Shown in pieces: positions 9,385-17,052 of a stretch of DNA of 49,751 bases. Positions within the stretch are counted from its first letter, which is position 1. The number at the start of each line of letters is the position of its first letter. This DNA is from Pseudomonadota bacterium (GTDB lineage Bacteria > Pseudomonadota > Alphaproteobacteria > Rhizobiales > Xanthobacteraceae): positions 1 through 49,751 of the forward strand of contig QEVP01000016.1 of assembly GCA_003576765.1 (NCBI GenBank), written 5' to 3'. The position numbers and the translations under genes were made by a program. The notes beneath the pieces were generated by a model. That model saw only the letters and a list, made by a program, of their open reading frames with translations. It had not been told where the DNA came from and did no database searches.

Positions 9385-9484
9385 GGCGGAAAAGCTCCGG
9401 GCGCGGCCTCAGTCGGGCCGCGTTCATCCCGCATGTCGCATCATTGCCTTTGTCGATCACGGTAACCCGTACAACAGGTATCTT

Positions 9485-9802
9485 ATGACCATCGCGAAAT
9501 GGACCGCCATCGGCGTCATTGCCCTCGGCACCGCGCTTGCCGGCTGCGCGCAGACCCCGCATGAACAGCGCACCGCCACCGGCGCCGCACTTGGCGCGGC
9601 CGGTGGCGCGCTGCTCGGCCAGGCGATCGGACGCAACACCGGTAGCACCCTGCTCGGCGCCGGCGCCGGCGCACTGCTTGGCGCGGCGGTTGCCAATTCG
9701 TCCGCCCCGCCGGACGGGCCCGACATGTGCCGCTATCGCGCGCCCGACGGCTCGATCTACGTCGCTGAGTGCGACGAGCGCTACTATCGCGGCGGCTACT
9801 GA
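9485..9802 (+). CDS. Glycine-zipper outer-membrane-type lipoprotein
   Basis: Small protein of 105 residues with a lipoprotein signal: a hydrophobic stretch followed by the lipobox LAGC, with the lipidated Cys near residue 20. The middle is a glycine-zipper repeat (TGAALGAAGGALLGQAIG, then GAGAGALLGAAVA), as in the 17 kDa surface antigen/SlyB/YMGG-type families. The C-terminus has two cysteines (MCRYRAPDGSIYVAECDERY) that could form a disulfide. It is probably an envelope lipoprotein of unknown exact role. It lies 100 bases after nirK in the same direction and is followed by a possible terminator hairpin. Confidence 0.85.
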   Translation: MTIAKWTAIGVIALGTALAGCAQTPHEQRTATGAALGAAGGALLGQAIGRNTGSTLLGAGAGALLGAAVANSSAPPDGPDMCRYRAPDGSIYVAECDERYYRGGY

Positions 9803-9865
9803 CAAAGACCGGTCCGGCGCGTCAGGCCGTTCGATAAGCCCCACTTCGTCTTCGTCGATTGAAGC

Positions 9866-9888
9866 AAGCCGACGGTTGGCGTCGGCTT
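9866..9888 (+). terminator. Hairpin after the glycine-zipper lipoprotein
   Basis: Perfect 9-bp stem AAGCCGACG / CGTCGGCTT with a 5-base loop, 64 bases after the lipoprotein stop. It is followed by GATCGTTTCG rather than a true T-tract, so termination is plausible but not certain. Confidence 0.45.
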
Positions 9889-10054
9889 GATCGTTTCGCG
9901 TTGCGCCGATACGGTTATCGCTCGATAATTAGCGAAATGGTACGTGCATCGGTCCGGCAAGAACGTGGAGAGTGGTCGTGACGTTATCGCCGGCCATCCG
10001 GCGACGATCGAGGTCCAACAGGACAGAGCCTGTCTTGTCTTGCAGCTGTTGAAC

Positions 10055-10131
10055 TGGTCGGGGCACGCGGATTCGAACCGCGGACCTGCAGTACCCAAAA
10101 CTGCCGCGCTACCAGGCTGCGCTATACCCCG
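10055..10131 (-). tRNA. tRNA-Pro(TGG)
   Basis: Read on the minus strand, this 77-base gene forms a complete cloverleaf. The acceptor arms CGGGGTA and TGCCCCG pair (one G-T), the D-arm region GCGCAGCCTGGTAGCGC is typical, the anticodon arm GCAGT-TTTGGGT-ACTGC gives anticodon TGG, and the T-arm GCGGTTCGAATCCGC is canonical. Discriminator A and an encoded CCA are present (10055-10058). It decodes proline codons CCN. Confidence 0.97.
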
Positions 10132-10234
10132 AGAGACCGTTTTACCGTTGGCTGCGGTCTGAAAGCCGCCGGGCTTGGGCCGGCCGCTTCCGGGCCGTCG
10201 ATACACGCTTGATGCCGCTCCAGCAAGAAGGCCG

Positions 10235-10741
10235 TCAGCGCGTGCCGAACAGAGGGTGCCCCACCCTGTCGCCCGGCGCAATGCCGAGCTTGCGGGCCGT
10301 GCCGGCCACCACCTCGAGCACGCCCTTGGCCGGCCCGCGCGAGGAAATGGTTTTGGTCGATTCCGGCTCGGTGTTCTCGGCGATGCGCAGGATGCGGCCG
10401 TCGGCGGCGATGAAGATCATGTCGAGAGAGACGAACGTGTTCTTCATCCACATCGTCACTTCCTGCGGCGGCGAGAAATCGAACAGCATGCCGCGGCCCT
10501 CGGGCAGGCTTTTACGGTACATCAGCCCGGTGCGGCGCTCCTCCTCGGTGCGGGCCATCTCGACGGCAAAGACGTGGACGCCGGTCTTGCTGGCAATCTC
10601 CAGCGTCTCGACGTCGGCGGCGCACGCGCCCGGGGCAGTCAGTACGGCAAGCGCCAGCAGCGCCGCCACGACCGGCAGTAAGCCGGCCAGGTGCCGCCGC
10701 ACCGCCGCCTTCGTCCACCGTCCTACCCGCAAATGCCGCAT
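10235..10741 (-). CDS. DUF192 family secreted protein
   Basis: Protein of 168 residues with an N-terminal hydrophobic signal segment (AGLLPVVAALLALAVLTAPG) ending at ACAADV, so it is probably periplasmic. The rest is a DUF192 domain with its hallmark pieces ARTEEERRTGLMYRKSLPEG, GMLFDFSPPQEVTMWMKNT and LDMIFIAADGRI. The function of DUF192 proteins is not established. I chose ATG 10741 over the in-frame GTG at 10774 because it places the signal peptide near the start. It lies downstream of the double cold-shock-domain gene in the same direction, 181 bases away, and probably has its own promoter; an AT-rich patch sits at about 10810-10825. Confidence 0.88.
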   Translation of the reverse strand: MRHLRVGRWTKAAVRRHLAGLLPVVAALLALAVLTAPGACAADVETLEIASKTGVHVFAVEMARTEEERRTGLMYRKSLPEGRGMLFDFSPPQEVTMWMKNTFVSLDMIFIAADGRILRIAENTEPESTKTISSRGPAKGVLEVVAGTARKLGIAPGDRVGHPLFGTR

Positions 10742-10922
10742 GTCGTCGTGCCTATCGTGCCTGTCTGCGCGCACGCTTCATCACATACGCAAGGCGAAAG
10801 CGAGACAAGTTTATATGATTTTAGAGGGGTGCGAGCCGCCCGGACGCAAGGCGCGGCAATCGGAGTGCCGGTCGCTTACAGGGTCAGGATTAGCGTGATC
10901 AGGCCGATACCAGGCCTGCGGA

Positions 10923-11573
10923 TCAGTGCGACGATAGCCCCGGCGCGCCGTTCTCCGGACGGATCTCGGCAGCCATCATGCCCTTGGAGCCCGGCCCGAA
11001 CCGCACCAGCACCACCTGGCCCGGGCGCAGCTCGGTCATACCGTAGCGGCGCAGGGTTTCCATGTGCACAAAAATGTCCGGCGTGCCCTCGCCGCAGGTG
11101 AGGAAGCCGAAGCCGCGCAGCCGGTTGAACCACTTGACCTGAGCGCGCTCGAGCCCGCTGGTCGGAGTGACGCTGACATGGGTGCGCGGCGGCAGCATCT
11201 GCGCCGGATGGATCGCCGTGGAGTCGTCCATCGAGATGATACGGAAGGCTTGAAATCCTTTGGCGCGGCGCGCGCATTCGCACACCACGCGCGCGCCCTC
11301 ATAGGCGGTCTGGTAGCCGTCGCGCCGCAGCACCGTGACGTGCAGCAGCACGTCCGGCCAGCCGTTGTCGGGAATGATGAAGCCGTAGCCCTTGGAGGCG
11401 TCGAACCACTTGATGACGCCGCTCAACTCGACGAGGTCGGTGGCGGCCGCATCGGCGGGAGCGAAGCGTGTGGCGGGGCTGTCAGCGAGATGTTGCGAAC
11501 TCAGGCCAGAGGCGCCGGCTTCGCCGCGGGCGCGATCGTCGTTGCCTGTGGACTCCAAACTGTCTGATCCCAT
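10923..11573 (-). CDS. Double cold-shock-domain protein
   Basis: Protein of 216 residues with two CSD/OB-fold domains expected to bind single-stranded RNA or DNA. Domain 1 (about 50-115) has VIKWFDASKGYGFI with RNP1, and DVLLHV as RNP2. Domain 2 (about 145-208) has VKWFNRLRGFGFL and DIFVHM. A low-complexity N-terminal region of about 45 residues precedes them. Two-CSD proteins of this kind are common in alphaproteobacteria. ATG 11573 was chosen; an open frame continues upstream to 11774 but its extra residues are not protein-like. AGAGGTGGG lies 11 or so bases upstream as a possible ribosome site. Confidence 0.9.
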   Translation of the reverse strand: MGSDSLESTGNDDRARGEAGASGLSSQHLADSPATRFAPADAAATDLVELSGVIKWFDASKGYGFIIPDNGWPDVLLHVTVLRRDGYQTAYEGARVVCECARRAKGFQAFRIISMDDSTAIHPAQMLPPRTHVSVTPTSGLERAQVKWFNRLRGFGFLTCGEGTPDIFVHMETLRRYGMTELRPGQVVLVRFGPGSKGMMAAEIRPENGAPGLSSH

Positions 11574-11780
11574 CGCCCCGGACCCACCTCTGACCGCCGC
11601 CCTGTCGTCGGGTCGTGCCGGGCCGCACCACCCCTTATGAAGGCATCGCCCTATCCCGAACAGGTTACGCGAATCGCCCTTGTCGACGATAGCATCGCTG
11701 CCCGGACGGCAAAGCCAAAAAAGGCTATCCACGCGGCTGTGAACAACTTGCACGCCGGGGATCGGTGCCATCATGCGCCG

Positions 11781-12542
11781 TCAGTTGCCGACGAACGGCC
11801 CAAGAACCTCGCCGATGTCGTGATGGATCACGAGATCGGCGACGGAGTCCTGATCGGTCGGCTCGTTGTTGATGATGGCGAGCCGTGCACCGGCTTCGCT
11901 CGCCATCAGCGGAAAGCCCGCAGCCGGCCACACCACGAGCGATGAGCCGACGACGAGAAACAGATCGGCCGCCCGCGCAAGCTCGGCAGCGCGCCGCATC
12001 GCCGCGTCGGGCATCGCCTGCCCGAACGAGATCGTGGCCGTCTTCACCGGTGCCTTGCAGGCGGTGCAGTCGGGCGCACTGCCGTCGGCCTCGAACCGCT
12101 CCCTCACCCATTGAAGCTCATAGGTTTTGTCGCAGCCGATGCAGCGTGCATAGGTGGTGTTGCCGTGCAGCTCCACGACATACTCGGCCCCGATGCCGGA
12201 CGCCTGATGCAGATTGTCGATGTTCTGGGTGATAACGGCGGGTACCTTGCCGGCGCGGTGCAAGGTGGCGAGCGCGCGGTGGCCGCGACCGGGGCGGGCT
12301 TTTGCGAACGCCTCGTCCATGGCGAAGCGCCGGCGCCACGCTTCGTCGCGCGCCTCTCGGCTCGCAACGAACTCATCGAACGGGATCGGCCGGTGCCGCG
12401 CCCACATTCCGGTAGGCGAACGAAAATCCGGAATGCCGCACTCGGTGGAAATGCCGGCACCGGTGAACGGCACGATCGCCGAGGCGTTTGCGATCAGCTC
12501 GCCAAGCCGCTCCAGTCCAGCACTGAGGTTTGAGGTGATCAC
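11781..12542 (-). CDS. SIR2-family NAD-dependent protein deacylase
   Basis: Sirtuin of 253 residues that removes acyl groups from lysines using NAD. NAD-binding motifs are FTGAGISTECGIPDFRSPTG (about 26-45) and ITQNIDNLHQ (104-113). The catalytic His is near 126 in ELHGN. The zinc site is complete (C134, C137, C159, C162 in CIGC and CTAC). Later NAD contacts are VVGSSLVVWPAAG and IINNEPT. The start is GTG 12542, supported by the family-like N-terminus but without a strong ribosome site. It is followed at about 200 bases by the cold-shock gene on the same strand. Confidence 0.94.
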   Translation of the reverse strand: MITSNLSAGLERLGELIANASAIVPFTGAGISTECGIPDFRSPTGMWARHRPIPFDEFVASREARDEAWRRRFAMDEAFAKARPGRGHRALATLHRAGKVPAVITQNIDNLHQASGIGAEYVVELHGNTTYARCIGCDKTYELQWVRERFEADGSAPDCTACKAPVKTATISFGQAMPDAAMRRAAELARAADLFLVVGSSLVVWPAAGFPLMASEAGARLAIINNEPTDQDSVADLVIHHDIGEVLGPFVGN

Positions 12543-12646
12543 GGGTGAGAATCCGGTTCGGCAGCGCGCGTCGCCGCATCGCGCACCAGTGTGGCGCGCT
12601 TCGCTTCACGAGGCAAACCGGCTCCGGCCACAGCCGCCGTTCGGCG

Positions 12647-12880
12647 CTACAGCCCGGTAAAGGCGCGCGAAGGGGCACGCGCGCCATCGTTCTTGCGCAG
12701 ATAGGTCAGCCCACATAGCGTCAGCCGGTCGAGATCACGCTCGCCGGCGGAGACCAACAGCGCAACGTAGTCGACGAGCCTGTCGTGCGCTTCGCGTGCG
12801 GCAGTGTCGGACAAGTTGTGCATCAGGAAATAGGCGCGCAACGTGCGATCCACCGCGGCATTCTGAAGGGGGTCGGTCAT
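12647..12880 (-). CDS. Small hypothetical protein (77 aa)
   Basis: Small protein starting MTDPLQNAAVDRTLRAYFLM and continuing with an amphipathic helical sequence (ARE-AHDRLVDYVALLVS, then RDLDRLTLCGLTYLRKND). No signal peptide or membrane segment is visible. I do not recognise a characterised family. ATG 12880 is preferred because the longer open frame up to 13144 has no protein-like character. It lies 104 bases upstream of the sirtuin gene in the same direction and may be cotranscribed with it. Confidence 0.6.
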   Translation of the reverse strand: MTDPLQNAAVDRTLRAYFLMHNLSDTAAREAHDRLVDYVALLVSAGERDLDRLTLCGLTYLRKNDGARAPSRAFTGL

Positions 12881-13055
12881 CTGGCTATTCCGTGCGGGCA
12901 ACGCTATCTTAACGCGTGCGCCAGTTGATCGTTCCGCGCATCGGCCTGTGGAACTCTCGGGTAAGCGAAGCATGCGGCCGTTGAATTCAGCCGTGTTGCA
13001 TGAAATGCTGAGATGAAATCCAGCAAGCTCAAGTTTCGAGAGTGATCCGCCGTCC

Positions 13056-13271
13056 ATGAGCCACCCGACCCGCCGACCGGACTCGATACGCGAGGACATC
13101 GCGCGCCACGTCGCGCAATTCCGCGAACGCCAGCGCCGCTTCAACGAAGCGCGTGAAAGTTATTTCAAGCAGACGTTTGCGCGCCTGAGCGCCGATCTCG
13201 ACCGCACCGGCCCGCACCCCTCGGGTGCACGCGAGACGCCGCCGGCCAGCACCGGCCTGCCGCACGCCTGA
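13056..13271 (+). CDS. Small basic hypothetical protein (71 aa)
   Basis: ATG frame of 71 codons ending 33 bases before the glyoxalase-type gene in the same direction. The first 50 residues look like one long charged helix (IREDIARHVAQFRERQRRFN and so on), and the tail is Pro/Gly/Thr-rich and probably disordered. No motif is recognised. GTTTCGAGAGTGATC precedes the start, a weak ribosome site. A real gene is plausible from composition and position, but it could be a chance frame in GC-rich DNA. Confidence 0.5.
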   Translation: MSHPTRRPDSIREDIARHVAQFRERQRRFNEARESYFKQTFARLSADLDRTGPHPSGARETPPASTGLPHA

Positions 13272-13304
13272 TCGGCCCCGCGCCATTCGATAAGGAGACC
13301 ACCG

Positions 13305-13757
13305 ATGCGCTATCTGCACACCATGCTGCGTGTCCGTAATCTCGACAGGGCGCTCGCGTTCTACCGCGATGCCCTTGGCCTCGTCGAAGTGCGGCGAAGC
13401 GAGCGGCCGCAGGGGCGCTATACGCTGGTGTTTCTCTGTGCGCCGGGCGACGAGGCGCTGGTGAAAGCCTGCCCGAGCGGCCGCGGCGCGCCGCTGGTCG
13501 AACTCACCTACAACTGGGACGAGGAAGCCTACGGCGAGGATCGTTATTTCGGTCACCTCGCCTACGAGGTCGACGACATCTATGCCACCTGCGAGCACCT
13601 GATGAAGCACGGCGTGGTCATCAACCGGCCGCCGCGCGACGGCCAGATGGCGTTCGTGCGCTCGCCCGACCTGCATTCGATCGAGCTGTTGCAGAAGGGC
13701 GAAGCGCGTCCGCCGCAGGAGCCGTGGGCCTCGATGCCGAACACCGGCCACTGGTAG
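13305..13757 (+). CDS. gloA: VOC-family protein, lactoylglutathione lyase type
   Basis: Protein of 150 residues of the vicinal oxygen chelate superfamily. It begins [20 protein letters not shown] with the metal-ligand His at residue 5, followed by the GloA-type sequence [21 protein letters not shown] and the C-terminal metal Glu in [13 protein letters not shown]. This fits glyoxalase I, which converts the methylglyoxal-glutathione hemithioacetal to S-lactoylglutathione. A clear ribosome site, AAGGAGA, is correctly spaced. The C-terminal ~20 residues ([16 protein letters not shown]) are a short family extension. Confidence 0.88.
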   Translation: MRYLHTMLRVRNLDRALAFYRDALGLVEVRRSERPQGRYTLVFLCAPGDEALVKACPSGRGAPLVELTYNWDEEAYGEDRYFGHLAYEVDDIYATCEHLMKHGVVINRPPRDGQMAFVRSPDLHSIELLQKGEARPPQEPWASMPNTGHW

Positions 13758-13834
13758 CGCCGCCGCTCTCCCTGCCGGAACCCTGCGCGACGGCAGGCGT
13801 TCTCTTTGCGAAATCAGAACGCAAGGAGGCAAAC

Positions 13835-13912
13835 ATGGGACGCGGGATTCTGTTGTGGCTATTGGGGGTGCCGATCCCTGTCATCATTCTGCTCTGGCTG
13901 TTCTTTCGCTAG
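13835..13912 (+). CDS. 25-residue hydrophobic membrane peptide
   Basis: A 25-codon gene with a near-perfect ribosome site AAGGAGG five bases before ATG. The product begins MGRGILLWLLGVPIP and ends LLWLFFR, one transmembrane helix with a basic residue at each end. From memory, very similar short sequences (MGRGILLWLLG...) recur in Hyphomicrobiales genomes, which supports a real gene. No function is known to me. It lies 77 bases after the glyoxalase-type gene. Confidence 0.7.
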   Translation: MGRGILLWLLGVPIPVIILLWLFFR

Positions 13913-14036
13913 CGCTTTTCCGCCTCTCGATGGAGTCAGAGCGGAGCCCGCTCCACAGCATTTTTGCGCTGCAACATATTGTTACCACATTCTCCGCTAG
14001 AAGACGGGCATCTTCCATTCACTCCTGAGGATAATC

Positions 14037-14393
14037 ATGCGTCTCGACCGCAGCCGTCTTTGTTGTGGCCTATGGCTCGCCCTCGCCTGCGTGGCCACGC
14101 CGTCTGCGGTTCTCGCATCGCCCTTCGACGGGCAGTGGACGGTCACCATCGTTACCAACGCCGGCGATTGCCAGCCGAGCGCAAGCTACCCGGTGGTGGT
14201 GAGCGACGGCAGGATCAGCGCGGCCGGCACCGGCGAACTGGCCGGCAAGGTCAACTCGAGCGGCGTGGTCCGGGTCTCGCTGCAGGGCGCCCATGGCAAC
14301 GGCCAGCTCAGCGGCAACAGCGGCTCGGGCAAATGGAACGGCGCCTCCGCCGGCGTCGCCTGCAGCGGGCGCTGGCAGGCGTCCCGCAACTGA
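14037..14393 (+). CDS. Secreted protein, paralogue of the product at 17053-17424
   Basis: Protein of 118 residues with a signal peptide (hydrophobic LWLALACVATPSAVLA, cleavage predicted before SPFDG), so it is probably periplasmic. The mature part is rich in Gly, Ser and Val (FDGQWTVTIVTNAGDC, VSDGRISAAGTGELAGKV, GNGQLSGNSGSGKW, CSGRWQASR), suggesting a small beta-sheet fold with one disulfide. The product at 17053-17424 shares DGQW, DGRI, the Gly/Val repeat region, GQLS-SGSG-W, CSG-W and the final A-R. CTGAGGATAATC precedes ATG 14037. The family is unknown to me. A strong hairpin follows. Confidence 0.8.
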   Translation: MRLDRSRLCCGLWLALACVATPSAVLASPFDGQWTVTIVTNAGDCQPSASYPVVVSDGRISAAGTGELAGKVNSSGVVRVSLQGAHGNGQLSGNSGSGKWNGASAGVACSGRWQASRN

Positions 14394-14412
14394 CCTCTCT
14401 ATCTATTACGAC

Positions 14413-14447
14413 ACAATGGCCGGGCCCCGTCCCGGCCATTGTCGTTT
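14413..14447 (+). terminator. Strong 12-bp palindrome after the secreted protein gene
   Basis: Perfect 12-bp stem ACAATGGCCGGG / CCCGGCCATTGT with a 6-base loop, followed by CGTTT, 20 bases after the stop codon. It probably terminates transcription. Its core ATGGCCGGG...CCCGGCCAT matches the palindromes at 25219-25245 and 37031-37121, so it is also a member of the dispersed palindrome family. Confidence 0.75.
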
Positions 14448-14674
14448 GCACCTGGCAGCCGGGCGGACGGCGCGGCCCGAACCAAGCGTTTACCACTTTC
14501 CGGCTAATCCTGATTTTGCCGTGTTTTCGCTGCGATGATGGCGGGAACCGACGTTGAAGTGACGGCTCGTGCGACCCGGATGCCTCAAGCGGCGGGTTGA
14601 CGCGCTCATTTGTCGGGGATCGGCCAGCCGGTGCGACGCGCGGGCGGCCGTGAGCGAGGGTGGTAGGACCGAAC

Positions 14675-15448
14675 ATGGGGATCGGGTCTCGGGGGATATC
14701 GGCGCGCCAGGTTGCGCGCGCGGCGGTGCTGACATGTGCGAGCCTTGCGCTGGCCAACTGCTCCGTCGCAAACCGCGTCGATCCGAAATACGGGGTTTCG
14801 GCGTCGCCGCGGGTCGTGGCGTTCGGCCAGCCGGTGCCGAAAGGCGGCGGCACCTACCGCGTCGGCAAACCCTACGTCGTTGGCGGGCGTATGTATGTGC
14901 CGAAGGAAGACCGCAATTACCGCGCCGAAGGCATCGCCTCGTGGTATGGCGACGCCTTCCACGGCCGCCTCACCGCCAATGGCGAGGTGTTCGACATGGC
15001 CTCGCTCAGCGCCGCCCACCCGACCATGCCGCTGCCGTCCTACGCCCGCGTCACCAATCTGCGTAACGGCCGCTCGCTGGTCGTCCGCGTCAACGATCGC
15101 GGCCCCTATCACGGCAACCGGGTGATCGACGTCTCCAACCGCGCCGCAAAGCTGCTGGACTTCACCTCACGCGGAGTGGCGCAGGTGCGGGTGGAATATG
15201 TCGGGCCGGCACCGCTCGAGGGCTCCGACGATCGCCAGTTGATGGCAACGCTGCGCACCGGTGAGCCGGCCCCCTCGCCGTCGGCGGTACGGGTCGCCGC
15301 CGCCCGTCCGTTCGTTCCCGACGCGCCGTCGGTCACCCAGACGACGCTGCGCGAGGCCTCGGTGGTCGAGCCCCGCCCGGTCTCGGCCTACGCGCCGGTG
15401 CGGCCGAAGGAAAGTTTCAGCCTCGCCTCCGGGCGCGGGCTGTATTGA
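14675..15448 (+). CDS. rlpA: RlpA-family septal ring lytic transglycosylase, lipoprotein
   Basis: Protein of 257 residues with a lipoprotein signal (AAVLTCASLALANC, lipidated Cys near 29). The double-psi beta-barrel domain at about 85-180 has the RlpA signatures GIASWYGDAFHGRLTANGE, MPLPSYARVTNLRNGRS and VRVNDRGPYHGNRVIDVS, with the catalytic Asp of NDRGPY. RlpA cleaves naked glycan strands at the septum. No C-terminal SPOR domain is visible; the tail is Pro/Ala-rich and low-complexity. ATG 14675 is preferred over GTG 14660 because AGGA lies at the right distance. Confidence 0.9.
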   Translation: MGIGSRGISARQVARAAVLTCASLALANCSVANRVDPKYGVSASPRVVAFGQPVPKGGGTYRVGKPYVVGGRMYVPKEDRNYRAEGIASWYGDAFHGRLTANGEVFDMASLSAAHPTMPLPSYARVTNLRNGRSLVVRVNDRGPYHGNRVIDVSNRAAKLLDFTSRGVAQVRVEYVGPAPLEGSDDRQLMATLRTGEPAPSPSAVRVAAARPFVPDAPSVTQTTLREASVVEPRPVSAYAPVRPKESFSLASGRGLY

Positions 15449-15526
15449 GACGCGGCTTCGCGCCTGACAGCGTCTTTGCTTTCGGGTTTGGTTTGACGCG
15501 TTTCTTTGCTCGAAAACGCTATGGCC

Positions 15527-15706
15527 TCAGCACGAGGCGCTCCAGCCGTCCGGGAACGGGATGAAGGGCCACGGCCCGTCGTTATCGTTGGCGTGCGCCG
15601 GCGGCGCGAGATCGACCGACCAGTCTTCGAGAAAATCCTCGACGTCGTCCTGCGCGAGCACCACCCGCACGACATCCATCAACTGCTCGAACTCGACTTC
15701 GCTCAT
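15527..15706 (-). CDS. Small acidic hypothetical protein (59 aa)
   Basis: A 59-codon frame on the minus strand that starts MSEVEFEQLMDVVRVVLAQD and contains a second acidic stretch (DDVEDFLEDW), then a Pro/Trp-rich end (GPWPFIPFPDGW). The ribosome site AGAGAGG lies a few bases before ATG 15706. The strongly acidic, coherent sequence and good initiation region argue for a real gene. It faces rlpA convergently and is divergent from the small membrane protein at 15812. No family is recognised. Confidence 0.6.
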   Translation of the reverse strand: MSEVEFEQLMDVVRVVLAQDDVEDFLEDWSVDLAPPAHANDNDGPWPFIPFPDGWSASC

Positions 15707-15811
15707 GGCCGCCTCTCTTGTTGGGAGGACGGTGCCAGAAATGATTTGGCGGCCCGTTGAGCGGATCGCTAAAATTGTCGGGATTGGCGTGGTTTGCGAG
15801 GAGAAGCCGGG

Positions 15812-15976
15812 ATGTCGCTGGAGATCGTCGTGCCCGTTCTGATGGGCGCCGCGCTGTTATGGTACATTGGGCGCGGCATCGACGGACGGCAGAAGCTGAT
15901 CGCCGCCGCGATCACGCTCGTCATCGTGCTGCTGATCGTCGCGGCCGAGCGCAGCGGCTGGATTTCAGCTCCGTAG
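15812..15976 (+). CDS. Small two-helix membrane protein (54 aa)
   Basis: ATG at 15812 is preceded by GAGGAG at suitable distance. The product has one hydrophobic segment at about 3-20 (LEIVVPVLMGAALLWYIG), a short charged loop (RGIDGRQKL) and a second segment at about 32-48 (AAAITLVIVLLIVAA). Two transmembrane helices with a positively charged loop are predicted. An in-frame ATG at 15794 would add only six charged residues and overlap the ribosome site, so it is less likely. No known family. Confidence 0.6.
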   Translation: MSLEIVVPVLMGAALLWYIGRGIDGRQKLIAAAITLVIVLLIVAAERSGWISAP

Positions 15977-16104
15977 GGTTCGGCTGAACCCGATGGCGGC
16001 CCCGCGCGACCCCTCCTGCAGAATGTGACCCGCCGCACATACGTCGGCCGCGCCCTGCACCAGACTATGGCCGAGTTTTGCAGATTTCGCTTGGGGAGGG
16101 CTCC

Positions 16105-16911
16105 ATGAAGACGCTTTTGTTGGCAGCGGCGCTATCGGTTGTCGGCGGCATGGCACATGCCGACCAGAGCTTTTCGTTCGAGATCGACGGCCGCACGATC
16201 CGCATCGAGCGGCCAGCGGACTGTACCGACCTGTCGTGCCTGTCGGTTTCCATCCCGGGGATTTACGAATCCCGGCCGAACCGCGGCCGTCGCTCCAACG
16301 ACGAAGCCGCGCGCGACACCGACAGCGCGCCCCCTGCCCCGGAACCCGCTCCGCAGGCTTCGTCGCCGGCGCCCGCTACGCCACCTGCAACGGCAAACGG
16401 GCAGCCGGCTCCCGCCTCTGCACCGGTCACCGCAGCCGCACCGCAGGCCCCCTCCAGTGCCGCTGCACGGGCGCCCGACGCACCCGCCGAGAACACCCCC
16501 CCGGCGCCTGCCGCTCCGGCGGCCGGCGAGCCGGCAAAGCCCGCCATTGCGGCCGTCACCGCGACCCCTGCCATTCAGGGCGAGACCGCGGCTCCCGCCG
16601 CCAAGCCGGTCGCCGATACGCCCGTCGGCCTGTGGCTCACCGAGAAGAAGGAGGGCCGGGTGCGCATCGAGCCGTGCGGCAGCAACCTGTGCGGCTACGA
16701 GGTCAGCGACAAGACCAACGCCAACGGCCGCAAGGTGCTGATCGACATGGCGCCGCAAGGCGACAAGTGGGCCGGCCGCATCCGCGACCCGAAGGGTGGC
16801 GGCAATTACGACTCGACCATCGCGCTCAAAGGCCCCGATCGGCTTCAGGTGCAGGGCTGTGCCTTCGGCGGCCTGTTCTGCGGCGGCCAGACCTGGACCC
16901 GTGTCGAGTAG
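16105..16911 (+). CDS. DUF2147 domain secreted protein with long Ala/Pro linker
   Basis: Protein of 268 residues. Signal peptide MKTLLLAAALSVVGGMAHA is followed by a short N-terminal domain with a Cys pair (DCTDLSCLSV), then an Ala/Pro linker of about 110 residues (roughly 70-180), and a C-terminal DUF2147 domain (about 183-268) with GLWLTEKKEGRVRIEPCGSN, GYEVSDKTNANGRKV and CAFGGLFCGGQTW. DUF2147 is a small beta-barrel family of secreted proteins without an assigned activity. The linker length suggests spanning the periplasm or cell wall. GGGGAGGG precedes the start. A strong terminator follows at 16933. Confidence 0.85.
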   Translation: MKTLLLAAALSVVGGMAHADQSFSFEIDGRTIRIERPADCTDLSCLSVSIPGIYESRPNRGRRSNDEAARDTDSAPPAPEPAPQASSPAPATPPATANGQPAPASAPVTAAAPQAPSSAAARAPDAPAENTPPAPAAPAAGEPAKPAIAAVTATPAIQGETAAPAAKPVADTPVGLWLTEKKEGRVRIEPCGSNLCGYEVSDKTNANGRKVLIDMAPQGDKWAGRIRDPKGGGNYDSTIALKGPDRLQVQGCAFGGLFCGGQTWTRVE

Positions 16912-16932
16912 CCTCCGGCACTCCCCGCCCCG

Positions 16933-16963
16933 ACGCCCGCCCGCCGGCGGGCGTTTCTTTTTT
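16933..16963 (+). terminator. Rho-independent terminator after the DUF2147 gene
   Basis: Perfect 9-bp GC-rich stem ACGCCCGCC / GGCGGGCGT with a 4-base loop, followed directly by a T-rich run (TTCTTTTTT). It lies 22 bases after the stop codon, and it is the clearest intrinsic terminator in the window. Confidence 0.9.
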
Positions 16964-17052
16964 GGCGGCCGGCCGGGCTTGCGTGATGGCGGTCACAGTC
17001 GCCCGCCGCCGCCTCTGCCACCTTCGCGACAACAGCGAGCGCGGAGGCGATC

